From Streptomyces sp. NBC_01497 (GTDB lineage Bacteria > Actinomycetota > Actinomycetes > Streptomycetales > Streptomycetaceae): a stretch of DNA of 64,000 nt. Each line of letters starts with the position of its first letter. The stretch's first letter is position 1. Where the stretch lies: positions 1,116,001-1,180,000 of the forward strand of contig NZ_CP109427.1 in NCBI RefSeq assembly GCF_036250695.1, given 5' to 3'. Shown in pieces: positions 56,630-64,000 of this stretch. The translations under genes and the position numbers were made by a program. The notes beneath the pieces are model-generated. The model ran no database searches, was not told the DNA's origin, and worked only from the letters and a program-made list of their open reading frames with translations.

Positions 56630-58270
56630 ATGGCACACGAGCGAGCGGGCCGGCCGGCCGAGCCGGGGGACCTCACGGATGTGGCCCGGCTGGTGACCGC
56701 GTACTACGCGCTGCACCCGGACCCCGAGGAGCCTGACCAGCGTGTCGCGTTCGGGACGTCGGGCCATCGCGGCTCGTCCTTCGCGACGGCGTTCAACGAG
56801 GACCACATCGCGGCGACCAGCCAGGCCATCTGCGAGTACCGGGCCCGTCAGGGCACGGACGGGCCGCTGTTCCTGGGCGCCGACACCCACGCGCTTTCGG
56901 AGCCCGCGAAGGTGACGGCGACGGAGGTGTTCGCGGCCAACGGGGTGGACCTGCTGATCGACGTGGCGGACGGGTACACGCCGACGCCGGCGGTCTCGCA
57001 CGCGATCCTCACCCACAACCGGGGCCTGAGCGCCGGCTTCGCCGACGGCGTGGTGGTGACGCCGTCGCACAACCCCCCGGCCGACGGCGGATTCAAGTAC
57101 AACCCGCCGAGCGGCGGGCCGGCCGGTTCGCAGGCCACGGGCTGGATCCAGGACCGGGCCAACGACATCATCGCGGCGGGCATGAAGGACGTGCGGCGCG
57201 TGCCGTACACGCGCGCGCTGGCCGCCGACACGACGGGGACGTACGACTTCCTGGGCACCTACGTGGCGGACCTTCCGTCGGTCCTGGACCTCGACGCGGT
57301 TCGCGCGGCGGGCGTGCGGATCGGGGCCGACCCGCTCGGCGGGGCGTCCGTCGCGTACTGGGGGCGGATCGCGGAGGAGCACCGGCTCGATCTGACCGTC
57401 GTCAATCCGCTGGCCGACCCGACCTGGCGGTTCATGACGCTGGACTGGGACGGCAAGATCCGTATGGACTGTTCTTCGCCGTACGCGATGGCGTCGCTGA
57501 TCGAGCAGCGGGACAGGTTCCAGATCGCCACCGGCAACGACGCGGACTCCGACCGGCACGGCATCGTCACTCCCGACGCGGGCCTGATGAATCCGAACCA
57601 CTACCTGGCCACGGCGATCCAGTACCTGTACGGGCACCGCGACGGATGGGGTGCCGGGCTGGGGATCGGCAAGACGCTGGTGTCGTCCTCGATGATCGAC
57701 CGGGTCGCGGCGGACCTGGGGCGGCGCCTCGTGGAGGTACCGGTCGGTTTCAAGTGGTTCGTGGACGGGCTGGTGGACGGATCGATCGGATTCGGCGGTG
57801 AGGAGTCGGCCGGCGCGTCGTTCCTGCGCAGGGACGGCTCGGTGTGGACGACGGACAAGGACGGCATCATCCTGGCGCTGCTGGCCTCGGAGATCCTCGC
57901 CGTGACGGGCCGGACGCCGTCGGAGCACTACGGGGAGCTGACGGGCCGGTTCGGCGAGCCCGCGTACGCGCGCATCGACGCGCCCGCCACCCGTGAGGAG
58001 AAGGCCGTCCTCGCGAAGCTCTCGCCCGAGCAGGTCTCGGCGGACCGGCTCGCGGGCGAGCCGGTGACCGGGGTGCTCACCGAGGCCCCGGGCAACGGCG
58101 CGGCGATCGGCGGCATCAAGGTCACCACCGAGACCGCGTGGTTCGCGGCCCGCCCCTCGGGCACGGAGGACGTCTACAAGATCTACGCAGAGTCCTTCCA
58201 GGGCCCCGACCACCTGGCACGCGTCCAGGAGGAGGCCAAGGGCGTGGTCGCGGCGGCTCTCGGCTCCTGA
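56630..58270 (+). CDS. pgm: Phosphoglucomutase, alpha-D-glucose specific
   Basis: Interconverts glucose 1-phosphate and glucose 6-phosphate, linking glycolysis to glycogen, trehalose and cell-wall precursors. 546 residues, the length of E. coli Pgm. Seen: [12 protein letters not shown], the phosphoserine motif [18 protein letters not shown], the metal loop [11 protein letters not shown], the sugar-binding loop [12 protein letters not shown], and the phosphate-binding motif [20 protein letters not shown] lies about 8 bases before the ATG at 56630. Confidence 0.97.
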   Translation: MAHERAGRPAEPGDLTDVARLVTAYYALHPDPEEPDQRVAFGTSGHRGSSFATAFNEDHIAATSQAICEYRARQGTDGPLFLGADTHALSEPAKVTATEVFAANGVDLLIDVADGYTPTPAVSHAILTHNRGLSAGFADGVVVTPSHNPPADGGFKYNPPSGGPAGSQATGWIQDRANDIIAAGMKDVRRVPYTRALAADTTGTYDFLGTYVADLPSVLDLDAVRAAGVRIGADPLGGASVAYWGRIAEEHRLDLTVVNPLADPTWRFMTLDWDGKIRMDCSSPYAMASLIEQRDRFQIATGNDADSDRHGIVTPDAGLMNPNHYLATAIQYLYGHRDGWGAGLGIGKTLVSSSMIDRVAADLGRRLVEVPVGFKWFVDGLVDGSIGFGGEESAGASFLRRDGSVWTTDKDGIILALLASEILAVTGRTPSEHYGELTGRFGEPAYARIDAPATREEKAVLAKLSPEQVSADRLAGEPVTGVLTEAPGNGAAIGGIKVTTETAWFAARPSGTEDVYKIYAESFQGPDHLARVQEEAKGVVAAALGS

Positions 58271-58329
58271 CGGAGCGTGCGCCGGTGCGGGCGCGGTGCG
58301 CGCATCGTCGCCGGTGCCCGGCCGGACGG

Positions 58330-58348
58330 TTGGCGCCTGAGGCGCCGA
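58330..58348. terminator. Short hairpin between convergent pgm and FUSC genes
   Basis: TTGGCGCC / GGCGCCGA around TGA (G-T pairs at the base), midway between the stops at 58270 and 58393. Smaller than other terminators in the window. Confidence 0.4.
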
Positions 58349-58392
58349 GCGGCCGGCCGGAGGGCGCCCCTTTGCCGGCGCGGGTCGGCCCG

Positions 58393-60663
58393 TCAGGCCG
58401 CGCTCGCCCGGGGGCGGTGGTCGTCGGGCGTGGTCACCGGCACGTCGAGTGGACGGGCCAGGCCGATCACCCCTTCGTCCAGGCGCTGCAGGTGCCTCAG
58501 CACCCGGAAGGTGACCGTTCCGCTGCGCAGGGCCGCGGGGTCGGTCTCCTCCAGCATGGAGGCGATGCTGGCGCCCGACACGACCTCGCCCTCGGCCTGT
58601 TCGTCGGCGACGCGCGCGACGAGGACGGCGATGTTGTGGGCGATACGGTCCCCGGCCCTTGCCAGCCGGGGATCGGTGGCGATCCGCTTGCTGTACGGGA
58701 CGATTTCGGCGGTCGCGGCCAGCGCACGGGCGTGGTAGGCGCAGCTCTCCAGCAGCGCCACCAGGTAGCGGGCCGTCTGCCGGCGTTCGCGCAGCGGTGT
58801 GAACGGATGGGTGAGCGGCTGGACGGAGCGGCGCAGGTCGTCCAGCGCGGTGTCGAGGTCGCGTGCCATGTCGAGCAGGTCGGCGGTGGGCCCACCGCTG
58901 AGCTGGGTGACGGCGGCCGACGCCACGGCGTCGAGCCGCCGCAGCACCGTGATCAGCAGTTGGTCGGTCCTCAGGTCGGTCTGGACGGGCAGCACGACCA
59001 GGGCGGCGATGACGCCGCAGGCGGCGCCCAGGGCGGTCTCCTCGATACGCAGGACCAGCAGGGCGATGCTGTAGGTGTGCAGCAGTGTGTAGAGCAGGCC
59101 GAGCATGGCGGTGACGAAGAAGGACATCAGCGCGTAGCTCAGCGGTGCCGTGAAGAACATGCCGAAGATGCAGAGCAGCACGAGGCCGAACGCGGTCCAG
59201 GTGTGGTTGCCCACGAGGCCGGCGAGCGCGACGCCGAGGACCACGCCGCACATGGTGCCGATGAGCCGCCGGTAGCCCTTGACCAGGATCTCGCCCGTCG
59301 ACGAGGTGTTCAAAAAGACGACCCAGCAGGTCAGGACCGCCCAGTACCACCGCTGGTCGGAGAGGAACTCGCCGCCGGTCATCGCCAGCACCGACCCGGC
59401 GGAGACCTGGAAGGCGGCCCGGGTGGAGCGCCGCTTCAGCCCGGTCTCCTCGATCTCGGCCGCGCTGCCCGCTGAGACCGCCTCGGCCTCGAACTCCTCG
59501 CGGGACCTGGCCGCCTCGGCGGTGTCGTCGGACTCGTCGCCCGGTCCGTCGAGGGCGAGCCTGAGGCCGAGCACGGAGTGCGTCGCCTCGCCGATGCCGC
59601 GGAAGACGTCCTGCACGGCGGGCGGGCCCGGCGGCAGGTTCTCCTCGTCGCGGTAGCCGAGCAGCCGGTTGGTGAGGCGGTTCTGCGCGGTACCGCGGTA
59701 CTCGGGGCCGAGCCGGGTGATCAGCAGGTGCAGCGCCCTGAGGTCGCGGCGCAGGATCACCGTGGTGTCGGCGCCCAGGCGGCCGGTCGCGGGCTGGAGC
59801 GGCACCGGCGCGTTCGGCAGGTGCAGGGTGAGCGTGTCGGCGCGTTCCGCGCTGCGGGCGTTGAGCAGTTGCATGCCGAGGCGTTCCGCGGAGATCTCGG
59901 CGTCGGCGATGCGGCGTTGCAGGACGTCCGCGCGGGCCGCGTCCTCGGGGGAGTCACCGAGCCTGCCCTGGATCATCAGCGCCGCCTCGTGCAGCCGCGC
60001 GGTGTGCCGCCTCAGGTCGACGAGGACCTTCTCCAGGTCCTCGGGCGCCGCGTCGAACATGTCGATCTGGATCGCGACGAGTTGGGCGAGGCGGGCGCGG
60101 AAGGCGGTGCGCAGCCTGCTCAGCGTGCCGGCCGTCGTCTGCCGTACCAGCAGGAAGCGGGAGACCGCGCTGCAGGCGAAGGCGATGGCCAGGGTCAGCC
60201 ACAGCTGCGGCAGCACGGGGAGCGTGGCGTGCACGAACAGCGACACGAAGTAGAACTGGAAGCCGAAGAGACCGATCGTGTAACCGCGGTCACCGAATCT
60301 GCGGGCGTACACGGCTCCGAAGATCAGCCCGAGGAACACCAGGTCGCTGAGGATGATCTGATGGCCGAGCAGGGCACCGAGCGACACCGACACGAGCGCC
60401 ATGACCAGGCCGAGTGCGAGGGTGACGCCCTGCTTGCGCTGCTCCTTCTCCCGGATGGCGAAGGTGCCCACCATGGCGCCCATCGCACCGGCGACCAGGT
60501 GCGGGACGGGGGTGTGCAGTGCGGCGAGCACGCCGAGCGTGAGCACGATCGAGCCGACCGTGCGCAGTGCGGCCATGAGCCGGATGAGTCCGGGGTCGGA
60601 TGCGGAGAAGCGGTCCCAGAGCCGGGTCCTGGCCCGCCCCGTGGCTCCCTGCGTCGATGCCAT
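58393..60663 (-). CDS. FUSC-family membrane protein (aromatic-acid-exporter-like)
   Basis: Integral membrane protein of 756 residues with two sets of about six helices. Seen: an N-terminal set (LRTVGSIVLTLGVLAALHTPVPHLVAGAMGAMVGTFAI ... FLLVRQTTAG, about 30-185), a long cytoplasmic helical region, and a C-terminal FUSC set (FQVSAGSVLAMTGGEFLSDQRWYWAVLTCWVVFLN ... YRRLIGTMCGVVLGVALAGLVG, about 410-570), followed by a helical tail. Relatives export aromatic acids or other organic anions. GGGGAGAAG directly precedes the ATG. Divergent from a DUF2269-like gene. Confidence 0.88.
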   Translation of the reverse strand: MASTQGATGRARTRLWDRFSASDPGLIRLMAALRTVGSIVLTLGVLAALHTPVPHLVAGAMGAMVGTFAIREKEQRKQGVTLALGLVMALVSVSLGALLGHQIILSDLVFLGLIFGAVYARRFGDRGYTIGLFGFQFYFVSLFVHATLPVLPQLWLTLAIAFACSAVSRFLLVRQTTAGTLSRLRTAFRARLAQLVAIQIDMFDAAPEDLEKVLVDLRRHTARLHEAALMIQGRLGDSPEDAARADVLQRRIADAEISAERLGMQLLNARSAERADTLTLHLPNAPVPLQPATGRLGADTTVILRRDLRALHLLITRLGPEYRGTAQNRLTNRLLGYRDEENLPPGPPAVQDVFRGIGEATHSVLGLRLALDGPGDESDDTAEAARSREEFEAEAVSAGSAAEIEETGLKRRSTRAAFQVSAGSVLAMTGGEFLSDQRWYWAVLTCWVVFLNTSSTGEILVKGYRRLIGTMCGVVLGVALAGLVGNHTWTAFGLVLLCIFGMFFTAPLSYALMSFFVTAMLGLLYTLLHTYSIALLVLRIEETALGAACGVIAALVVLPVQTDLRTDQLLITVLRRLDAVASAAVTQLSGGPTADLLDMARDLDTALDDLRRSVQPLTHPFTPLRERRQTARYLVALLESCAYHARALAATAEIVPYSKRIATDPRLARAGDRIAHNIAVLVARVADEQAEGEVVSGASIASMLEETDPAALRSGTVTFRVLRHLQRLDEGVIGLARPLDVPVTTPDDHRPRASAA

Positions 60664-60786
60664 CTTCTCCCCGCACCCTCTTTCCGGCCATGGTCAGAGT
60701 TCGTCCCAGCATCGCACGCCTGCCCGGACGCGAGGCGGGCAGTCCCGGCCACCAGGGCCCCGGATGGCCCCCTTAGCCTCGGGGCC

Positions 60787-61302
60787 ATGTCGAAACTCCT
60801 CCTCGTCCTGCACCTCCTCGCCGTGGTGATCGGGCTCGGTCCCGTGATGGTCGCGTCGAGCATGTTCCCCTCCGTCCTGCGCCGTGCGCTGGCGGGCGAT
60901 GACCCGGCGGGCGCGCGCGGCGCGCTGGGCGTGCTCGGCCGGATCTGCCGGGTGTACGCCGTGGTCTCCCTCGCGGTGCCGGTCTTCGGTTTCGGCCTCG
61001 CGAGCATGCACGGCGGTCTCGGGAAGCCCTGGCTGATCGCGTCGATCGTGCTGACCGTGCTGGCGGCGGGCGTCCTGGTCTTCCTGCTGCCCGCGCAGCA
61101 GAGCGCGCTCGACGCGCTGGGCGGCGACGGGGCCGCGGCGGAGCCGGCGCCGGGCGCCCCGGCCGCCGAGGGAGCGCTCGCGGGCGTGCCGGCGAGCGCC
61201 ACCGCGACCGTCCCCGCGGCGCCGGGCAGGCTCGCCATGCTGGCGGGGATCTTCAACCTGCTCTGGGTGGTCGTGGCCGTGCTCATGGTCGTGCGTCCGT
61301 AA
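60787..61302 (+). CDS. DUF2269-like small membrane protein
   Basis: Membrane protein of 171 residues with four predicted helices: LLLVLHLLAVVIGLGPVMVASSMF, VYAVVSLAVPVFGFGLASM, PWLIASIVLTVLAAGVLVFLL and a C-terminal LAMLAGIFNLLWVVVAVLMVV. An Ala/Pro-rich loop (about 118-148) interrupts it. His9 in helix 1 and the overall plan suit DUF2269. Function unknown. Confidence 0.78.
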   Translation: MSKLLLVLHLLAVVIGLGPVMVASSMFPSVLRRALAGDDPAGARGALGVLGRICRVYAVVSLAVPVFGFGLASMHGGLGKPWLIASIVLTVLAAGVLVFLLPAQQSALDALGGDGAAAEPAPGAPAAEGALAGVPASATATVPAAPGRLAMLAGIFNLLWVVVAVLMVVRP

Positions 61303-61304
61303 CC

Positions 61305-61331
61305 CGGCCGCCCTTGCCGCCCTGGCGGCCG
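61305..61331. terminator. Bidirectional terminator hairpin
   Basis: Perfect 8-base stem CGGCCGCC / GGCGGCCG with an 11-base loop, between the convergent DUF2269-like and XRE-cupin genes. Confidence 0.55.
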
Positions 61332-61353
61332 TCCGGGAGGGCCGGCCCCGCGG

Positions 61354-61953
61354 TCAGCCGCGGTCGGACGGGCGCGCCCTGACATGCATCCGCTCGCCCT
61401 GCCGCCCGAACAGGGCGATGAACTCGACCGGCCGCTCCCCCACGTTGGCGAACCCGTGCGGGGTGTGGGTGTCGAACTCGGCCGCCTCGCCCGCGCTCAG
61501 CACGAGGTCGTGGTCGCCGAGGGCGAGCCGCAGCCGCCCGGACAGGATGTACAGCCACTCGTAGCCCTCGTGGGCGCGTTGCTCCAGTTTCCTGTCCCAC
61601 GTCTCGGCGGGGCTCGGCGGAATGATCTGCTTGTACGCGAGGAGCCCGCCGAGGTGCCGGGTCAACGGCACAAAGGTGATCCCGTGCCGCACGAAGGGCC
61701 GGGGCCGCACGCGCGGATCCTCCGCGCTCACCGTCCCGACCAGCTCGTCGAGCGGCACGCCGTACACCTTCGACAGGGGCAGGAGCAGCTCCAGGGTCGG
61801 CTTGCGCCCGCCCGACTCCAGCCGGGACAGCGTGCTCAGCGAGATACCGGTGGTCTCGCTGACGGAGGCGAGGGTGATGCCCTGCTTCCGCCGCAGCTCC
61901 CGCAGCCGGGGCCCCACGGCGGTCAGCACCTGTAGGAGGTCGTCGTCAGCCAT
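61354..61953 (-). CDS. XRE-family regulator with C-terminal cupin
   Basis: Regulator of 199 residues (from ATG 61953). Seen: helix-turn-helix (GPRLRELRRKQGITLASVSETTGISLSTLSRLESGGRKPTLELLLPLSKVYGV, about residues 14-66) and a cupin_2 beta-barrel (about 105-190; HEGYEWLYILSGRLRLALGDHDLVLSAGEAAEFDTHTPHGFANVG) that may bind a small ligand or metal. A GTG at 62001 would extend it by 16 residues, but that stretch contains a TTGACA box and a palindrome, so I take the ATG; the message may be nearly leaderless. Divergent from the oxidoreductase/methyltransferase fusion gene, its likely target. Confidence 0.9.
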   Translation of the reverse strand: MADDDLLQVLTAVGPRLRELRRKQGITLASVSETTGISLSTLSRLESGGRKPTLELLLPLSKVYGVPLDELVGTVSAEDPRVRPRPFVRHGITFVPLTRHLGGLLAYKQIIPPSPAETWDRKLEQRAHEGYEWLYILSGRLRLALGDHDLVLSAGEAAEFDTHTPHGFANVGERPVEFIALFGRQGERMHVRARPSDRG

Positions 61954-61961
61954 GTCTCCAT

Positions 61962-61976
61962 TTGCCGACTCGGCAA
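61962..61976. promoter_or_regulatory. 15-bp palindrome, probable XRE-cupin operator
   Basis: TTGCCGACTCGGCAA is a perfect 7+1+7 inverted repeat, eight bases before the XRE-cupin ATG. It sits just downstream of TTGACA (minus strand, 61989-61984), so a bound protein would cover the promoter. Confidence 0.65.
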
Positions 61977-62092
61977 CAACCTTTGTCAAACGCGCGCTCA
62001 CGGTTCCACCATCTCCCCTGTCGGCGAGACGCGATCACGCCGGCCGAGTGACGGCACGGCGTATGCCGGCAGAGCGACGAAGGAGCGGGGAC

Positions 62093-63724
62093 ATGCGGGA
62101 GCGTACGGAGCATTACGACACGGTGGTGATCGGCGGGGGCGCGGCCGGTCTCGGCGGCGCGCTGGCCCTGGCGCGGGCCCGCCGCTCGGTGCTGGTGATC
62201 GACGGCGGCGAGCCGCGCAACGCGCCGGCCGCCCACGTCCACACCTACCTCGGCCGTGAGGGCACGCCGCCGGCCGAACTGCTCGCCCTCGGCCGGGCGG
62301 AGGTGGAGAGCTATGGCGCCACCGTCGTGACCGGCAACGTCACGGCGGTCCGCCGGCTGCCCGCGCGGGAGGGGGACGGCTTCCTTCTCGCGTGCGAGGA
62401 CGGCACCGAGGTGGTGGCGCGCCGCCTGCTGGTCGCCACCGGGCTGGTCGACGAGAAGCCGGACGTCCCGGGGCTCGCCGAGCGGTTCGGCCAGGACGTG
62501 CTGCACTGCCCGTACTGCCACGGCTGGGAGGTGCGGGACACTCCGGTCGGGGTCCTCGCCACCGGCCCCCTCGCCGTGCACCAGGCGCTGCTGTGGCGGC
62601 AGTGGAGCGACGATGTGACCCTCTTCACGCACACCGCGGCGGACTTCGGTGACGAGGCGTACGAGCAGCTCGCCGCATGCGGGATCACGGTCGTGGACGG
62701 CGAGGTGACGGGGCTTGAGGTCACGGACGGCCGCCTCACCGGGGTGCGGCTCGGCGACCGCGTCGTCCCCCGGGCCACCCTGGCGGTCGCGCCGCGCTTC
62801 ACGGCGCGCTCGGCCCTGCTCACCGGCCTCGGCCTGAAGTCGGCCGAGCAGGTCGTGGCGGGACACGTCGTCGGCACCTACGTACCGTCCGACGCGACGG
62901 GAGCGACGGATGTCCCGGGCGTGTGGGTGGCGGGCAACGTCACCTCCCTCGCGGAGCAGGTCATCGGTGCGGCGGCGGCGGGCGTGCGCGCGGGCGCGGC
63001 GATCAACGCCGACCTCGTCGCCGTCCGGACGTCCCAGGCGGTCGCGGCCCGCAGGGCGGCCGGAACCCACCCGGGCCCTCATGCCCCCGGCGGCGGCGAG
63101 GCGCTGGACATGCGGGAGTTCTGGGACGAGCGGTACGCGGGCAGCGGGCGCGTCTGGAGCGGCGAGCCCAACGCGGAGCTGGTCAGGGAGGCCGGTGACC
63201 TGCCGCCGGGACGGGCGCTCGACCTCGCGTGCGGTGAGGGCGGGGACGCCGTGTGGCTCGCCGGGCGCGGCTGGCACGTCACGGCCGCCGACATCTCGCG
63301 GGTCGCGCTGGGGCGCGCCGCGGAGCACGCGGCACGGGCGGGGGTGGGCGACCTCATCGACTGGCAGTGGCACGACCTGGCCGACACGTTCCCCGAGGGC
63401 GAGTACGACCTGGTCTCCGCGCAGTTCCTGCACTCGACGGGCGGCCTGCCGCGCGAGGACATCCTGCGCAGTGCGGCCGCCGCCGTCGCGCCGGGCGGGG
63501 TACTGCTGGTCACCGGCCACTCCGGGGGCGCGCCCTGGGAGGAACACGGCCACCCCGGCGTGGTGCTGCCCACTCCGGCCGAGGTCCTGGCGGAACTGCG
63601 GCTGGCCGACGGCGCGTGGAGCGTCGAGCGCTGCGAGGACCACGAGCGGCTCCAGACCGCTCCTGACGGCACGCGGATGGCCCGTACGGACAACACGGTG
63701 CGCGTGCGTCGCGTCACGAAGTGA
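62093..63724 (+). CDS. Thioredoxin reductase-like FAD oxidoreductase fused to a SAM methyltransferase
   Basis: Bifunctional cytoplasmic protein of 543 residues. Residues about 8-310: NAD(P)/FAD domain with FAD motif DTVVIGGGAAGLGGALALARA, redox-active dithiol motif HCPYCHGWEV (CxxC) and VWVAGNVTSLAEQVIGAAAAG. Residues about 340-543: class I methyltransferase with REFWDERYAGSGRVWSGEPN, ALDLACGEGGDAVWLAGRGWHVTAADIS (SAM-binding) and FLHSTGGL. No frameshift separates them; they are joined by a Gly/Pro-rich linker. AGGAG lies 8-9 bases before the ATG. The two activities may act on one thiol- or metalloid-containing substrate (inference). Probably controlled by the divergent XRE-cupin protein. Confidence 0.92.
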   Translation: MRERTEHYDTVVIGGGAAGLGGALALARARRSVLVIDGGEPRNAPAAHVHTYLGREGTPPAELLALGRAEVESYGATVVTGNVTAVRRLPAREGDGFLLACEDGTEVVARRLLVATGLVDEKPDVPGLAERFGQDVLHCPYCHGWEVRDTPVGVLATGPLAVHQALLWRQWSDDVTLFTHTAADFGDEAYEQLAACGITVVDGEVTGLEVTDGRLTGVRLGDRVVPRATLAVAPRFTARSALLTGLGLKSAEQVVAGHVVGTYVPSDATGATDVPGVWVAGNVTSLAEQVIGAAAAGVRAGAAINADLVAVRTSQAVAARRAAGTHPGPHAPGGGEALDMREFWDERYAGSGRVWSGEPNAELVREAGDLPPGRALDLACGEGGDAVWLAGRGWHVTAADISRVALGRAAEHAARAGVGDLIDWQWHDLADTFPEGEYDLVSAQFLHSTGGLPREDILRSAAAAVAPGGVLLVTGHSGGAPWEEHGHPGVVLPTPAEVLAELRLADGAWSVERCEDHERLQTAPDGTRMARTDNTVRVRRVTK

Positions 63725-63838
63725 GTGGCGGTGCCGGAACGGGCCTTTAGGATCTGCCCGAGCCGGGAACACGCGAGTGGGCGGGGAGACCCGCGAGCAG
63801 GGCGTGCACCCTGGGCACGATGAGACAGGAGAGCGGAT

Positions 63839-64000
63839 TTGACGGCCGAACCATCCGACGCACCGGAGCCGCAACCGGTGCTGAGTCCGCTCACCACGGC
63901 GGCGATCTTCCTGGTCCTCACGGTCGACGAGGGCGGTGAGGGACCGGTGCGCGACCTGCTCGCGGACCTGCCGGGCCTGCGGCGCAGCTACGGCTTCGGA
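63839..64000 (+). CDS. DyP-type peroxidase, 5' part only
   Basis: The first 54 codons of a gene that runs off the window. Start TTG 63839 with GGAGAG 6 bases upstream. Seen: EPQPVLSPLTTAAIFLVLTVDEGGEGPVRDLLADLPGLRRSYGF, which matches the start of cytoplasmic dye-decolourising haem peroxidases of Streptomyces. The haem-binding GxxDG motif and the proximal His lie beyond the end. Confidence 0.75.
   Translation, partial: MTAEPSDAPEPQPVLSPLTTAAIFLVLTVDEGGEGPVRDLLADLPGLRRSYGFG

Noticed and set aside
53575..56736. Open frame of over 1000 codons on the plus strand opposite the FAD/Fe-S gene
   Set aside because: Shadow of the real minus-strand gene; product is Gly/Arg/Ala-rich without motifs.
63820..63840. 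ATG at 63820 as start of the DyP gene
   Set aside because: It is in a different frame from the DyP-like sequence; the TTG at 63839 has a proper ribosome site and the right frame.

Overview
This 64 kb window is high-GC actinobacterial DNA, almost certainly a Streptomyces chromosome. The evidence is codon use strongly biased to G/C in third positions, GTG and TTG starts behind GGAGG-type ribosome sites, and typical Streptomyces content: an Scr1/DUF397 regulator pair, an RsbW-like ATPase, a small laccase, ROK regulators and sugar ABC transporters. No rRNA, tRNA, CRISPR array or replication origin was seen. Both ends cut a gene: a small laccase on the left and a DyP-type peroxidase on the right.

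Layout. 0-5.7 kb: a small laccase diverges from a secreted ThuA/sugar-dehydrogenase protein and a secreted cupredoxin/Ig-repeat/DUF1080 protein; together they look like an extracellular copper-linked sugar-oxidation module. 5.8-7.9 kb: a divergent pair for non-homologous end joining (LigD-type polymerase and ATP-dependent ligase). 8-12.3 kb: an MFS exporter with a MarR-like tail, a YchJ-like SEC-C protein and a GH4 glycosidase. 12.4-14.6 kb: a DUF397/Scr1-like regulator pair, an RsbW-like ATPase and a tryptophan-rich protein of unknown function.

14.8-27.4 kb is a glycan-utilisation locus, read leftwards from 26 kb: secreted GH27 alpha-galactosidase, two ABC permeases, GH95 alpha-fucosidase, acetyl-xylan-esterase-like deacetylase, sugar-binding lipoprotein and GH36 alpha-galactosidase, with a divergent ROK repressor. 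A second ROK gene then sits next to xylA and xylB (27.5-31.9 kb). The set suits uptake and debranching of acetylated, galactosylated and fucosylated plant oligosaccharides, with xylose feeding into the pentose phosphate pathway.

32-35.3 kb: threonine catabolism (tdh-kbl) with a LysR regulator. 35.4-38.3 kb: an EamA transporter and an Aur1-like PAP2 enzyme, separated from a divergent TetR gene by a perfect 25-bp inverted repeat. 38.5-42.1 kb: IclR and XRE/MmyB regulators and a D,D-carboxypeptidase with unusual active-site motifs. 42.2-46.1 kb: a Cys-rich pentapeptide-repeat protein, a twelve-copy 14-bp tandem repeat and a frameshifted LuxR-like ATPase gene that lacks its DNA-binding end. 46.5-51.2 kb: an M14 carboxypeptidase and two divergent regulator/target pairs (MarR and HxlR), each with an inverted repeat between the genes.

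51.2-52.0 kb is decayed DNA with an IS5-like transposase tail and a short-chain dehydrogenase tail. It is followed by L-fuconate dehydratase, a fused FAD/Fe-S lactate-type dehydrogenase, phosphoglucomutase, a FUSC-type membrane protein, a DUF2269-like membrane protein, an XRE-cupin regulator and a fused thioredoxin-reductase-like/methyltransferase protein. Many gene ends carry perfect GC-rich hairpins that look like terminators. All functions are inferred from sequence motifs and family knowledge; no search was run.
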